The position numbers were made by a program, and so were the translations under genes. The notes below the pieces were generated by a model. It saw nothing but the letters and a program-made list of their open reading frames with translations. It did no database searches and was not told the origin of the DNA. Shown one piece after another: positions 51,637 through 63,535 of a stretch of DNA of 64,000 nt (positions within the stretch are counted from its first letter, which is position 1; each line of letters begins with the position of its first letter). The stretch is taken from positions 71,223,297 to 71,287,296 of the forward strand of contig NC_084836.1 in the NCBI RefSeq assembly GCF_033115175.1, written 5' to 3'. Source of the stretch: Lepus europaeus. Taxonomy: Eukaryota > Chordata > Mammalia > Lagomorpha > Leporidae.

Positions 51637-51973
51637 TTTTTTTAAAGATTTATTTATTTATTTGAAAGGCAGAGTTACAGAGAGGTGGAGGGAGGGAGAG
51701 AAAGAGAGAGAGGAAGTCTTTGATCCGCTGGTTCACTCCCCAGATGGCTGCAATAGCCGGAGCTGGGCTGATCCAAAGCAAGGAGCCAGGAGCTTCTTCT
51801 GGGTCTCCCATGTGGGTGCAGGAGCCCAAAGACTTGGGCCATCTTCTACTGCTTTCCCAGGCCACAGCAAAGAGCTGGTTTGGAAGTAGGGTATCCGGAT
51901 CTCCAACTGATGCCATATGGGATGCCGGCACTGCAGGTGGCGACTTTACCAGCTACGCTACAGTGCCAACCCC
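51637..51973 (-). repeat. Older C-SINE
   Basis: Complete from AAAGATTTATTT to GTGCCAACCCC. Confidence 0.85.
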
Positions 51974-52270
51974 ACAGGTACATTTTTTCTAGGAAATGGT
52001 CTTATTAGTGACAGTTGGGCCCAGGCTCATCCTGACCAGATGAGCTGTACCACTGTCAGCCACATTCTGGGTCAAGTGGCATTTCTAGACCCACTTAACA
52101 TTTTTCTCCAAGAAAAAGATGCATTTGGATTCCAAACAATCAAGTTCTATAGGAACCCTTGAAATAGCAAGCTTCCAAATTTGGAACTGGCCCTGGAGAT
52201 GTATTTAGGTAACACAGAGCAGGAAAATGAAGGGATGAGGACAGGCTGGGCCTGCTCAGAGAAGTCTCCA

Positions 52271-52597
52271 GGGTTGGCACTGTGGCGTAGCGAGTTAAGC
52301 TGCCACCTACAGTGCCAGCATCCCATATGGGTGCCAGTTCGAGTCCCAGCTGCTCCACTTCCAATCCAGCTCTCTGCTATGGCCTGGGAAAGCAGTAGAA
52401 GATGGCACAAGCCCTTGGGCCCCTGCACCTGCATGGGAGACCTATAAGAAGCTCCTGGCTGCTGGCTTTGGATCAGCGCAGTTCCAGCCATTGTGATCAT
52501 TTGGAGAGTGAACCAGTGGATGGAAGACCTCTCTCTTGCTCTACTTCTACCTCTCTGTAACTCTGCCTTTCAAATAAATAAATAAATCTTTTTAAAA
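52271..52597 (+). repeat. Older C-SINE
   Basis: Complete. Confidence 0.87.
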
Positions 52598-52849
52598 AGA
52601 AAAATTTCCAAGAGTTTTTGAGGCAAAAGTACGAAAAGGAGGGCAAGTCAGAAGAACCTGGGCTAAATCCAACTCTGTCAGTTACTGGCTTGGGCCCTTG
52701 CCTGCTTTCCCTACTCACCCTCAGATTCTTCTCTTTAGCAAAAGAGCATCATAATTTTTATCTCACCAAGTTGTAGCAACAGCACCATATGGCCTGGCAC
52801 TTGATGCTCTCTGAACATGGGCATTACGATTTTTTCTATTTACATTTTC

Positions 52850-52881
52850 AAATGTAAATTTAAATTGTTTTCATTGTATTT

Positions 52882-52913
<32 letters not shown>

Positions 52914-53096
52914 ATGTTCCATCCACTAGTTCACTCCCCAAATGCCTGACAACCAAGGGTGGGCCAGCTAGAAGCCAGGAGCTTGGCACTCCATCCTGGC
53001 CTCCCATAAGTGTGGCAGGCCCATCATCTGCTGCTTCCCTAATGCGCATTAATTAGCAGGGAGCTGAATGGTGATACGGGGGGGGGGGGGGCTTAA
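52850..53096 (-). repeat. Older divergent C-SINE
   Basis: Includes a G12-13 run near 53079. Confidence 0.55.
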
Positions 53097-53729
53097 GCCA
53101 TTGCTCCAAATGCACAGCCCTGTAATGTTTTCCAAATAGGAGTCTTTCCGGTCAATGTTGACAAGATCCGAGAGCTTGTGGGAGAGCTGGCATTCCCTAA
53201 ACAGCAGCTCCCTCGTGGAGACCAAAAGGGGGCGCCCGAGCAGCGGCAGAGGCGAGGGGGCAGGTTGGCGGTGTCTGCAGCAGCTGGCTGCCCCGTCCTG
53301 CCTTCCTCCTCCTCCGCCCCCCACCTTCTCCTCCTCCGCCTCCCCCACCCCCCTCGGCTCAGGTCGGTCGCTCTGCTCCCGGCAGTCCCAGGCCTTATCG
53401 CTTAGCCGTCTGAACTCTGGCCTTTTCTCTTTGTTTGCCTATTTGGCTGGCTTTTTCCTCTGGGAACAAAGAAGGTGTTCAATTCTGGGCAATACCCAGC
53501 TTCTCTCCGAGGGGGGTGCGGGGGGCTGCGCCTGTCTCAGACTCCTGGATCCTGAGAGGCCCCTTCCCACGGTGCCAGGGAGCTGAGGGTCTGAGCCGTT
53601 TGGCTGGCACCCGTATTTTCCTCCCGCTCTGGCCCCATTCCCGTCCCCAGCAGAGGCCCGAAGCTGCACTTGGCTGGGCTGGAGACAGCGCCTCTCTCCC
53701 CGTTTTTGGGCCAGGATTTGGAAGTTCTG

Positions 53730-53743
53730 GTTTCCATAGCAAC
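53730..53743. promoter_or_regulatory. X-box (GTTTCCATAGCAAC)
   Basis: Imperfect palindrome very close to the RFX consensus GTTGCCATGGCAAC, with full spacing and both half-sites. Confidence 0.6.
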
Positions 53744-54149
53744 TCTGGGCATTTCATTAAGGGAGGAGGCCTTCAGATCTTCTGGGCTGGGCCCGTCCAA
53801 ATCTCAACCGGGCCAGGAAGGGTACCCTGACCACGGTTCCGTGTCCATTGTGGCTTTCCCAGGCCACCCCTGACACCCCCCAGCCCACCTCACACCTGAG
53901 TGGGCTGCCTGCCCCAGACCTCTCAAACCAGCCACAGCAACGCCAGGTCTGAGGACCAGGATGTTTCCATCCTGAGCCACTCCCACCTTTCCTTTCTGGA
54001 CTACAGGCCTGGGGCTAAGGGCAGGAGATAGCCCAACTTTGGGCCTGCCTCCAACTTCACTGTGCAGTGTGGTTACGTTGAACTTGAAGGGGAGGTGTGT
54101 TGCACAAGGTCATTAAGTTCAGCATTGCCTCAGAAGCCATCTGTGATCT

Positions 54150-54290
54150 CAGGCTCCAAAGCACTGCTGTTTGCTGGCTGGGAGACCTTAGGCAGATTCC
54201 TGCACCTCTCCAGCCCTCCCTATCCTCATCTGTGAAATGGGTATAACACCACTTCGCAGAATGGTTGGCATCTGAGAGCACTTGGGAAAG
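54150..54290 (+). repeat. MIR-like ancient SINE
   Basis: GGGAGACCTTAGGCAGATT ... CTCATCTGTGAAATGGGTAT is the MIR core in sense orientation. Confidence 0.65.
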
Positions 54291-54635
54291 AGTGTTGTTG
54301 TTGCCTGTTGCTGCTGTTAACTGCTCTGAGAGGTGGCTGCAGGGAGAGCCCCCTCCCCCACTGCTGCCTTGGAGCCAACAGGTTGGGGGACTGCCCTTGG
54401 CATCCACCTGCGTCCTTTCCTGCCCTGCCCAGGCTGCTGGAAAGTGCTCCAAACCTGGATCGGAAGTTGGTGCTTTGGCGAGAGCCACGTCAGAGGCTGG
54501 AATTTCCAAGTTCAGGTTCCAGTTCCTGAAATTCCTGTCTTGCATTAGCTGTTGCTGTGACCACTTTCCCCCATTTCTGGCTAGGTTGGTGTGTATGTGT
54601 ATTTTCTTTTCATTGTATTTTTAGACTTCGGAAAA

Positions 54636-54641
54636 AATAAA
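54636..54641 (+). terminator. Isolated AATAAA in repeat-poor block
   Basis: Lies near the right end of the repeat-poor block, outside any SINE or L1. It may mark the 3' end of an unannotated plus-strand transcript. Confidence 0.3.
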
Positions 54642-55058
54642 CACAGTTCCCACACTGGCACCTTCCTGATCTTTTGGTTCTTGGTGGATGTGGGAGTAGG
54701 GCCCCTTCCCCTCCCCCACATTCCTACCTTCTGCTGAAAATTCCCGGATTTATCCCACCCACCTCCCATCACTGCCCCTCCCATCCCTAAGCACTGATAT
54801 CTGAAGAGCATAGCTTGGTTCGGAATTGTATCCTCTGGGTCTTTTATCCTTTTTATGTTTTTTATCTTGTTTCCTGCCTTCTAGAAACTTCTCCCCTACC
54901 CTGCATTCCTGGCTGTGGCATTTCCCCCTCGCTTCAGCCAAGGCAGCTCCATCCCTGCAGGTCTGGGCTGTCCCACACAGTACTCAGATTCCAAGGATGA
55001 GCAGCACAGAGAGATGAACCCAGGACCCTGCACCCTACAGTTAAAAAGATAGTATTTA

Positions 55059-55269
55059 GTGTGGGTGCAAACTGTTGAAATCTTTACTTAATATATACTA
55101 AATTGATCTTCTGTATATAAAAAGAATTGAAAATGAATCTTGATGTGAATGGAATGGGAGAGGGAAAGGGCAGGGTTGTGGGTGGGAGGGAAGTTATGGG
55201 GGGGGAAGCCATTGTAATCCATAAACTGTACTTTGGAAATTTATACTCATTAAATAAAAGTTTAAAAAA
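55059..55269 (+). mobile_element. Rabbit L1 3' end, 5'-truncated
   Basis: G-rich tract, CATAAACTGTACTTTGG, then AATAAAAGTTTAAAA and an A tail, the characteristic end of the rabbit L1 3'UTR. It is flanked by exact 16-base duplications AAAAAGATAGTATTTA at 55043-55058 and 55270-55285, so it is recent. Confidence 0.85.
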
Positions 55270-55326
55270 AAAAAGATAGTATTTAACCGGTAGGCATTTA
55301 GCCTAGCAAGGTGCCAACCAACATCT

Positions 55327-55648
55327 GGGGGCCAGCATGGTGGTACAGCAGATTAAGTGGTTGCCTGAGTCACAGGTATCCCATATAAGCACCGGTTCAA
55401 GTCCTGGCTGCTCCACTTCTGAGCCAACTCCCTACTAATATGCCTAAGAAAGCAGTGGATGATGGCCCCCAACTGCTTAGGAGACCTGGACTGGATGGAG
55501 TTCCTGGCTCCTGGCTTCAGCCTGACCCAGCCCTGGCTGTTGTGGTCACTGGGGAGTGAACTAGCAAATGGAAGATTCTCTCTCTCTCTCTCTCTCTCCC
55601 GCTCTCTGTAACTCTGCCTTTCAAGTAAATAAATAAATCTTTGAAAAA
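55327..55648 (+). repeat. Older C-SINE
   Basis: Complete. Confidence 0.83.
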
Positions 55649-55664
55649 GGAAAAAATAAAAAGA

Positions 55665-55902
55665 TGCCCACATCCCATGTCACGGAGCCTGGGTTCAAGT
55701 TCTGGCTCTTCTCCTGATTTAAGTTCCTGGGAGGCAGCAGGTGTGAGGGTTCAAGTACTTGGGTACCTGTGATCCTCAAAGGAGATCCAGCTTGAGTTTC
55801 CAGCTCCCCACTGTTGTGGGCATTTGGGGACTAGAACAGCGGACGGAACTCATGCGCTCTTGCTTTCTCTCCCAACCTCTCCCTCTCCCTGTCTCTCAAT
55901 TT
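55665..55902 (+). repeat. Older divergent C-SINE
   Basis: Contains CTGGGAGGCAGCAGGTG; its tail is the target of the next SINE. Confidence 0.6.
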
Positions 55903-56237
55903 CTTATTTTATTTTTTTGACAGGCAGAGTTAGACAGTGAGAGAGAGAGAGACAGAGAGCAAGGTCTTCCTTCCATTGGTTCACCCCACAAATGGCTGCT
56001 ACAGCTGGCGCGATGCACTGATCCGAAGGCAGGAGCCAGGTGCTTCCTCCTGGTCTCCCATGTGGGTGCAGGGACCCAAGCACTTGGGCCATCCTCCACT
56101 GCACTCCCAGGCCACAGCAGAGAGCTAGACTGGAAGAGGAGCAACCAGAACAGAATCCGGCGCCCTGACAGGGACTAGAACCAGGAGTGCTGGCGCCGCA
56201 GGCGGAGGATTAGCCTAGTGAGCCGCAGCGCCAGCCC
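55903..56237 (-). repeat. Young C-SINE
   Basis: TSD CTGTCTCTCAATTT at 55889-55902 and 56238-56251. Confidence 0.92.
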
Positions 56238-56283
56238 CTGTCTCTCAATTTAAAAAGCAAATAAAACAAACAAAAAACAAACA

Positions 56284-56612
56284 GGGGTCAGTGCTGTGGT
56301 GTAATGGGTAAAACTGCTGCTTGCAGTGCTGGCATCCCATATGGGCGCTGGTTCCAGTCCCGGCTGCTCCACTTCCAATCCAGCTCTCTGCTATGGCCTG
56401 GGAAAGCAGTAGAAGATGGCTCAAGTGCTTATCCCTGCACCCGCATGGGAGACCCAGAAGCTCCTGACTCCTGGCTTCAGACCAACCCAGCTCTGGTCAT
56501 TGTGGCCATCTGGGGAGTGAACCAGTGGATGGAAGACCTTTCTCTCCATCCCTCTCTCTCTCTCTCTCTGTCTATAGCTCTATCTCTCAACTAAATAAAA
56601 TTTTTAAAATTA
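56284..56612 (+). repeat. Older C-SINE
   Basis: Complete, with small deletions. Confidence 0.83.
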
Positions 56613-57673
56613 CTAAATAAATAAAAAAGAACATTTAAAAAAGAGACACAGAAGTGATAAAGGGAAGTGACAGAGGAGAGGTGTGGGATGAGCTTCCGGC
56701 ACAGGAAAGAAATTTGCATTTTCCTGGAGAGCGCTGTGTGAGGAAAGACAGTCAAGTCCTCAGTCTCTGGTGAGTCTTGTCTCCTTCAGGGGAGAGGAGG
56801 TGCTGGGCTTGGGCAGACTGAGGCTGGTTATTGGAAGGATGTCACAGCTGTGCCAAACCCTGGCTGCTGGCTGGGGAAATCCGGAGTCCCTGCTAGGAAG
56901 CTGAAACTCCCAGAGGTTGTGTCACAGGTAGCAAGTGCTGAGCCCGGGGCTCACAACACCTGCAGCCCCTGTGCTGCCTGCACTGGGTGGTCAGGAGCCC
57001 CAGGGAGTCAGGTGGGATGCCCAGTCCAGCTTCAGACTCCTAATCCCCGTCAGCCTTCCTGGAAAGAGCTGGAGGTGGTATAATTCTCGCCCTTCCCACT
57101 GGAGACTTAAAGACTTAAAGAGTGATTCTCCCAAGGTTGCACAACTAGTAACTGGTAGGGTCAGGCTTCAAACCCCGGGCAGTGTAGCCAGAGCCTGCAC
57201 TCCCCTGCCTGTCACAGTTTCTGGATTGGACCTGGCTGGTTCCCCGGCCAGAGCCTCAGGGCTTTCCCACTCCCACAGGACTGGGACTGAGTGAACCGAA
57301 GGCGGGAAGCCCTTGAGCACTCTGGTGGCACATGGACTGGGCTCTCTTCACTGGGTCTCTCTGCTGCCTGCCGTCCGTGATTAGTTCTATGCCAAGGTTT
57401 ATGCTCTTGGCCTTCAGCAACCTGAAACAAGGCCCTTCCTCAATATCTGTCCTCTGTGGGTCCTCAGGATTACAGGAAAACAAGTGACTGCCTAGTGAGG
57501 CTTGCCCCAAGGCACTACGGGAAAGTCCTAATGCTGAAGGTGGTGCAGGCTCCCCAGATCCACCCAGAAATGCAAATCACCTACCTTTTGGATCTTGGGA
57601 AAAACTCACCCTAACTAAGAAAGAGTTCCAGTTAGAGGTTTACTGCTTTGGGTTCCAATCTCTTCCTTTTTTA
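56613..57673. other. Mostly unique intergenic sequence
   Basis: Contains one MIR-like piece (57085-57205); no coding similarity recognised. Confidence 0.5.
57085..57205 (-). repeat. MIR-like ancient SINE
   Basis: TCTCCCAAGGTTGCACAACT ... GGGTCAGGCTTCAAACCC, antisense MIR. Confidence 0.6.
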
Positions 57674-57750
57674 AAGATTGATTTACTTATTTGAAAGGCA
57701 GAAATACAGAGGAGAGAGAGAGACAGAGAGAGAGAAAGAAAGTCAGTCAG
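57674..57750 (-). repeat. C-SINE tail fragment
   Basis: ATTTACTTATTTGAAAGGCAG then GAGA repeats. Confidence 0.6.
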
Positions 57751-57761
57751 TAAGTTTGTGG

Positions 57762-58025
57762 AGAGGCAGGTGTTTGGGGCAGTGGCTTAAATCCCTTCTG
57801 GGGACTGCTATACCTCACATTGGAGTCCCTCCGCTTCAAATCCAGCTTCCTACACATCTTGGGAGGTGGCAGATTACAGCTCAAGTACTCTGGTCCCTGC
57901 CACTCATGCGGGAGACCTGGATTGAGTTCTGGGCTCCTGGCTTTAGACTGATCCAGCCTTGGCTCTTGCTGGTGTGAATCAGAAGATGGGAGCTCTCTGC
58001 CTCTCTGCTTCTCAAATAAGTCAGT
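57762..58025 (+). repeat. Older divergent C-SINE
   Basis: CTCATGCGGGAGACCTGGATT is recognisable. Confidence 0.6.
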
Positions 58026-58298
58026 GTCAATTACATACAAAATTTTAAGAGATCCTGCTTGCTGATAACATCCAATCCAGAACAAAGCTGTACCTCACTG
58101 GCCCCTCGACCAGATCACAGGTCTAAGTCCAGATCTCACTCTTTCCTAACCCTTTTCACTGTACTCATTTTGAAAGGAATCAATAAACCCAGTGTTGTTC
58201 AGCAACAGGTGTCTGTCATGGTCTTTGGCTACAGAGCACTGACAGTCAAGATCAACATGTACATATTCTCTTTGTTAATTTCAAATTTCCACAAACTT

Positions 58299-58603
58299 TT
58301 TTTTAAAAGATTTTAATTATTTGAGAGGCGGAATTACAGAAAGAGAGAGGGAGAGACAGATAAAGAGGTCTTCCATGCACTGGTTCACTCCCCAAATGGC
58401 CGCAGTGGCAGGAGATGGGCCCATCTGAAGCCAGGAACCAGGAGCAGCTTCCGGGTCTCCCACATGGGTGCAGAGGCCCAAGGACCGGGCCATCTTCTAC
58501 CACTTTCTCAGGCCATAGCAGAGAGCTGGATCAGAAGTGGAGCAGCTGGATCTTGAATTGGTGCCCATGTAGGATGCTGGTGCAGAGGCTTAGCATCAGC
58601 CCC
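58299..58603 (-). repeat. Older C-SINE
   Basis: Nearly complete; head GCATCAGCCCCC shortened. Confidence 0.78.
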
Positions 58604-58734
58604 CATATGTATTCTCTTAATACTATAAGCTCTTATATATCTTTGGACTTGAAGTGCATTCTATATGTTTGCCACATAATTCCCTTCCTGAATATGCTCT
58701 CCGCAAACTGCTCTACTCTCAACCCTTAAATCTT

Positions 58735-58873
58735 TCTCTCTCTCTTTCTTTCTCTCTTTCTTTTCCTTGCTTCCTTCCTTCCTTCCTTGCTTCCTTCCTT
58801 CCTTCCTCCCTCCCTCTCTCCCTTCCTCCCTTCCTCTCTCCCTCCTTCCCTCCCTCTCTCTCTTTCTTTCTTT
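58735..58873 (+). repeat. (TTCC)n/(CCCT)n microsatellite
   Basis: About 140 bases of pyrimidine-only repeats abutting a SINE. Confidence 0.9.
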
Positions 58874-58918
58874 TAAAGATCTGTTTGTTTATTTATCTGA
58901 AAGGCAAAGCTACAGAGA

Positions 58919-58954
<36 letters not shown>

Positions 58955-59208
58955 TCCATCTGCTGGTTCACTCCCCAGATGGCCGTAACAGCCAGAGCTG
59001 CACCAATCCGAAGCCAGGAGCCAGGAGCTTCTCCCGGATCTCCCACGCAGGTGCAGGGTCTTAAGCACTTGGGCCATCTTCTACTGCTTTCCCAGGCCAT
59101 TACAGAGAGCTGGATCAGAGGTGGAGCAGCTTGGACTCAAACTGGTGCCCATATGGGATGCTGGCACTACAGGCGGCGTCTTCACCCGCTTCGCCACAGC
59201 ACTGGCCT
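58874..59208 (-). repeat. Older C-SINE
   Basis: Complete, with (GA)n. Confidence 0.85.
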
Positions 59209-59460
59209 CAATCCTGAAATTTCTGTTCTAGGAAACCAGATTGATTCTGTAGCCCTTGCTGTAGCACTGAGTCAAATCTGGTATCAGAGTGAGGCCCAGG
59301 TGAAGCCATCCTCTGCTAGGACCACCTACCCAGAGCTGGCCCCTGCCGCCTCAGCACCTCTACTACACTTGGTCTAATTCCTTGTCAGGCTCCTTGCCTT
59401 TCACCCCTGTTTGCCGCAAACTCGCCAAAGGCAGGGACTGCTCCTGAAACACTTGGTCAG

Positions 59461-59740
59461 GGCTGGCATTGCGGCACACAAGGTTAAGCCACTTCTTGTT
59501 TCGCTGGATCCGTCACTTCCTATACAGCTCCCTACTAATGCACTTGGGAAACCAGGGGAAGATGGCCTATGTAATTGGGCCCCTCCACCCAGGTAGAAGA
59601 TCCAGATGGAGCTCCAGGCTCCTAGCTTCTGTCTGTTCCAGCTCCAGCTGTTGCAGCCATTTGGGGAGTGAACCAGCAGGTGGAAGAATTCTTTCTCTCT
59701 GTCTGTCACTCAGCCTTTCAAATAAAGAAATCTTAAAAGC
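59461..59740 (+). repeat. Older C-SINE
   Basis: Small deletions in the head. Confidence 0.75.
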
Positions 59741-59750
59741 AAAGCAACTT

Positions 59751-60010
59751 GGAGGTCGGTGCTGTGGTATAATGGGTAAAGCCACCGCCTGCAGTGCTGG
59801 CATCCCATATGGGCACCGGTTTGAGTCCTGGATGCTCCACTTCCCATCCAGATCTTTGCTATGGCCTGGGAAAGCAGTGGAAGATGGCCCAAGTCCTTGG
59901 ATTCCTGCACACATATGGGAGACCAGGAAGAAGCTCCTGGCTCCTGGCTTCGGATTGGTGCAGCTCTGGCTGTTGCAGCCAATTGGGGAGTGAATCAGCA
60001 GATGGAAGAC

Positions 60011-60043
<33 letters not shown>

Positions 60044-60118
60044 GCTCTCTCTCGCCTCTGCCTCTGCCTCTCTGTAACTCTGCCTTTCAAGTAAATAAAT
60101 ACATCTTAAAAAAAAAAA
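59751..60118 (+). repeat. Older C-SINE
   Basis: Flanking AAAAGCAAAGCAACTT / AAAAGCAAAGCAGTTT is a TSD. Confidence 0.87.
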
Positions 60119-60134
60119 AAAAAGCAAAGCAGTT

Positions 60135-60613
60135 TAGTCAGCTCTCCATTGGCTGGGCCAGATAAAAACCAGCTGTCAAAATGTATTTTACATCAAGTGT
60201 TCCCAGGTGCCAGGGGCCGAGAGCCCTGTGCTCATGAGAAAAATGGCTCACCCCGAAGAATGGCCAGCTGATCAGACCAAGGGACGGGAGGATGGACCTT
60301 ACCCTGCTAGCCTCCTGGGAGATGAAGGCATAGGGTGCCAGTGAGCTCTTTGCAAAAATCCTCAGGACAGAGAGAGCATGGGCTTGTGTAGCTGCTGGTA
60401 AGAGTCATGGTGAATTTTAATTTGCTACCTCCTCAGGCTTCTTTGTGCATTCTGCTAGTGTCCCAGATAGGGAACTTATCGAGGGTAATCAGAACCAAAA
60501 GAGATAAGGCAGCTCTGAGCTTGGAGCATGAGGCCCACATACACTGCTCCTCTCTGTCTCATGTTGCACTAGAAGGTATTATCCAGGCTAGAAGTTTTAA
60601 AGTTATGTTCCTT
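60135..60613. other. Intergenic, nothing recognised
   Basis: Unique-looking sequence without repeat ends or coding signal. Confidence 0.45.
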
Positions 60614-60963
60614 GGGGCCAGCACTGTGGTGTAGTGAGTAAAGCTGCCGCCTGTAGTGCTGGCATCCCATATGGGCACTGGCTCGAGTCCCAGCTGCTCC
60701 ACTTCCAATCCAGCTCTCTGCTATGGCCTGAGAAAGCAGTAGAAGATGGCCCAAGTCCTTGGGCCCCTGCATCACTGTGGGAGACCTGGAAGAAGCTCCT
60801 GGCTCCTGGCTTCGGATCAGCTCAGCTCTGGCCATTGCGGCCAACTGGGGAGTGACCCAGTGGATGGAAGACCTCTCTCTCTCTCTCTGCCTCTCCTTCT
60901 CTCTCTGTTTCAACTCTGACTTTCAAATAAATAAATAAATAAATAAATCCTTTCTAAAAAAAA
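60614..60963 (+). repeat. Older C-SINE
   Basis: TSD ATGTTCCT on both sides. Confidence 0.87.
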
Positions 60964-61264
60964 ATGTTCCTCGGTGCTCTTTCCTGGAAGGAATCCAAGG
61001 AGGGCAGGGAGGCTGAGGGAGCCCCACACCATGATCCCCATCCTGATTCAACCACAGCAACTTTTTCATTTTTTTTGTGCTTAGGGATTTGATTTATAAA
61101 GAGAGTATACATTCCACATGTAAACAACACCACTGGAGACGTAGTCAGCAAAATCTAGAAATATGGAAGACACAAAAACATCCAACCTGATTTCCTCAAC
61201 AGATCGATTGCAAGAAAAGAAAAGAAAAAAAAATAGGACAGTGATGTGATTAAGACGCCACTTT

Positions 61265-61640
61265 GGGGGGCAGTGCTCTATGGCATAGCCGGTAAAGCTG
61301 CCACCTGCAGTGCTAGCATCCCATGTGGGTGCCAGTTTGAGTCCTGACTGCTCCACTTCTGATCCAGCTCTTTGCTACAGCCTGGGAAAGCAGTAGAAGG
61401 CAGTAGAAGATGGCTCAAGTCCTTGGGCCCCTGCACTCACTTGGGAGACCTGGAGGAAGCTCTAGGCTCCTGATTTCAAATCAGCCCAGCTCTTGTTGTT
61501 GTGGCCATCTGGGGAGTGAACAAGTGGATGGAAGACCTCTCACTCTCTCTCTTTCTCTTTTTCTCTCTCATCCTCTGCCTCTGCCTCTCTGTAACTCTGC
61601 CCTTCAGATAAATAAATCTAAAAAAAAAAAAAAAAAAAGA
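61265..61640 (+). repeat. Older C-SINE, small duplication
   Basis: AGCAGTAGAAG is repeated in tandem at about 61388-61408. Confidence 0.82.
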
Positions 61641-61925
61641 AAGGTGTCACTTGCAGTACCTATATCCTGGATAAGAGTGCCCAGTTTGAGTGCTGGCTCC
61701 ACCTCCGATTCCTGCTTCCTGCTTCCTGTTAATGTGGACCCTGGGAGGTCATGGAGATGACTTGGATAGGTGGGTCTCTGCTGCCCACATGGAGGACCTA
61801 GACTGAGTTTTGGGCTCTAGATTTCAGCTTGGCCTAGTCCTGGCTGTGGCAGGTGTTTTAAGGAGATGAACAAGCAGAGTCTGTCTGTCGGTCTGTCTCT
61901 GCCTTTCAGAAACAAAAATAAATGA
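61641..61925 (+). repeat. Older divergent C-SINE
   Basis: The younger copy before it hit its head end. Confidence 0.62.
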
Positions 61926-61930
61926 TTAAG

Positions 61931-62238
61931 AGGGTCTGGCATTGTGGCACAGTTGGTTAAGCCACCACCTCTGACACTGGCATCCCATATGGGTGCCAGT
62001 TTGAGTCTCAGCTGCTCCACTCTGATCCAGAGCCCTGATAAGGCACCTGGAAAAGCAGAGGAAGATGGCCCAAGTACTTAGGTCCTTGCACCCATGTGGA
62101 GACCTGGACAGCCTGGGCCAGTCCTGGCCATTGCGGCCACTTACGGAGTGAACCAGCAGATGGAAGACCTCTCTCTCTGTCTCTATCTCTCTCTGTAACT
62201 CTGACTTTCAAACAAATTAACCCATCTTTAACAAATAA
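61931..62238 (+). repeat. Older C-SINE, internal deletion
   Basis: Loses the GAAGCTCCTGGCTCC segment. Confidence 0.8.
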
Positions 62239-62242
62239 ATAG

Positions 62243-63220
62243 TTGTGGAACTGTTAGGTAAAAAGTTAAGAGATTAGCCTATGCGTTTAGGAGGGGCCTA
62301 TAGAAAACAAGGCACCCAGGAAGGGAAAGGAAGCCATACCCAGGAAGCCATCCAATATTTTACATGACAAATTCCTGCCCATATCACCATAACTTCATAG
62401 GTGCTCCCAGTATTCCCTCAAGGAATGCTAGAATGCTCTCTGCCCAGCACCCACGTGGGCTCCCCAATCTGATTACACTGGTTAATAAAACTCTGAGAGG
62501 AATTTTACCCATTTCACACCCAGCAAACCATTTGTCCAGAAGAGGGAGGGAGGAAGGAGAAATGGAGAGAAAAGTGGACCCCATTCTCTTAGAAGCCCAA
62601 GCGTGGATACAGACTGCATGCTCAGCTCTCAGCTCTTTCCTAAGCTGCCCACCTGGCCTGTTGGGTGTATTCTCTCCAACAAACCATGTAACCTTACTTT
62701 CCCCATCTGAATGCCTGGGCATTCTTTCTCAGATTCCTTCATATCCTTTCTGATGGATTCCCTATCTCATTAAACCTTGCTCCCTTGCTGACTGCTCCTC
62801 TCTATCTCATATTTGAATTCTTTCTTTATTTTTTAAAAGTTTTATTTATTTTTTTTTGAAAGTCAGAGTTACACAGAGAGAGAAGGAGAGGCAGAGAGAG
62901 AGGTCTTCCATCTGATGGTTCACTCCTCAACTGGCTGCAATGGCCTGAGCTGCGCCGATCCAAAGCCAGGAGCCAGGAGCTTCCTCCTGGTCTCCCATAT
63001 GGGTGCAGGGACCCAAGGACTTGGGCCATCTTCTACTGTTTTCCCAGGCCATAGCAGAGAGCTGGATCAGAAGAGGAGCAGCTGAGACTCGAACTGGCAC
63101 CCACATGGGATGCCGGCCCTGAGGCAGTGGCTTTTTACCCGATACACCACAGTGCTGGCTTCAGAATTCTTTCTTGTGTAAGGATAAGAATCTATTCCAC
63201 TCATCTCTGCTAATAGAACC
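62243..63220 (+). mobile_element. Probable class I ERV LTR
   Basis: TG-starting sequence with AATAAA-like and ATTAAA elements, T/C-rich R-U5-like end and GAATTCTTTCTTGTG near the 3' side. It is split by a minus-strand SINE with TSD GAATTCTTTCTT. No gag or pol was seen beside it. Identification rests on layout only. Confidence 0.35.
62827..63163 (-). repeat. C-SINE inside putative LTR
   Basis: TSD GAATTCTTTCTT at 62815-62826 and 63164-63175. Confidence 0.9.
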
Positions 63221-63249
63221 TATAAAGTCAAGTCACTTAAGGACCTAGT

Positions 63250-63535
63250 CGGGTGAGCATTGTGATACAGCAGGCTAAGTCTCCGCTTGGGAGACTGGTT
63301 CTAGTCCTGGATTCTATGCTTCCGATCCAGCTTCCTGCTAATAATGGGCCTGGGCAAGCAGCGGAAGATGACCCAAATGCTTGGATTCTGCCATCCACAT
63401 GGGCAACCTGAACGGAATTCCAGGCCCCTTGGCTTTTGCGTGGTGCAGACCTGGCTGTTGTGGGCATTTGGGGAGGAAACCAGTGAAATAGGATTTGCCT
63501 GCCTGTCCTTCTCCTCCTCTTAAATAAATATTATT
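63250..63535 (+). repeat. Older divergent C-SINE
   Basis: Ends CTTAAATAAATATT. Confidence 0.68.

Larger units (their letters stand above)
53100..54660. other. Repeat-poor block, candidate unannotated transcript or enhancer
   Basis: About 1.5 kb with no SINE except a possible MIR at 54150-54290. It is flanked by SINE-dense DNA. Features: a GC-rich left part, an X-box at 53730, and AATAAA at 54636-54641 preceded by T-rich sequence. A minus-strand frame (53348-53049) is open for 99 codons but matches nothing I recognise. Unspliced non-coding transcript, terminal exon or regulatory element are all possible. Confidence 0.4.
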
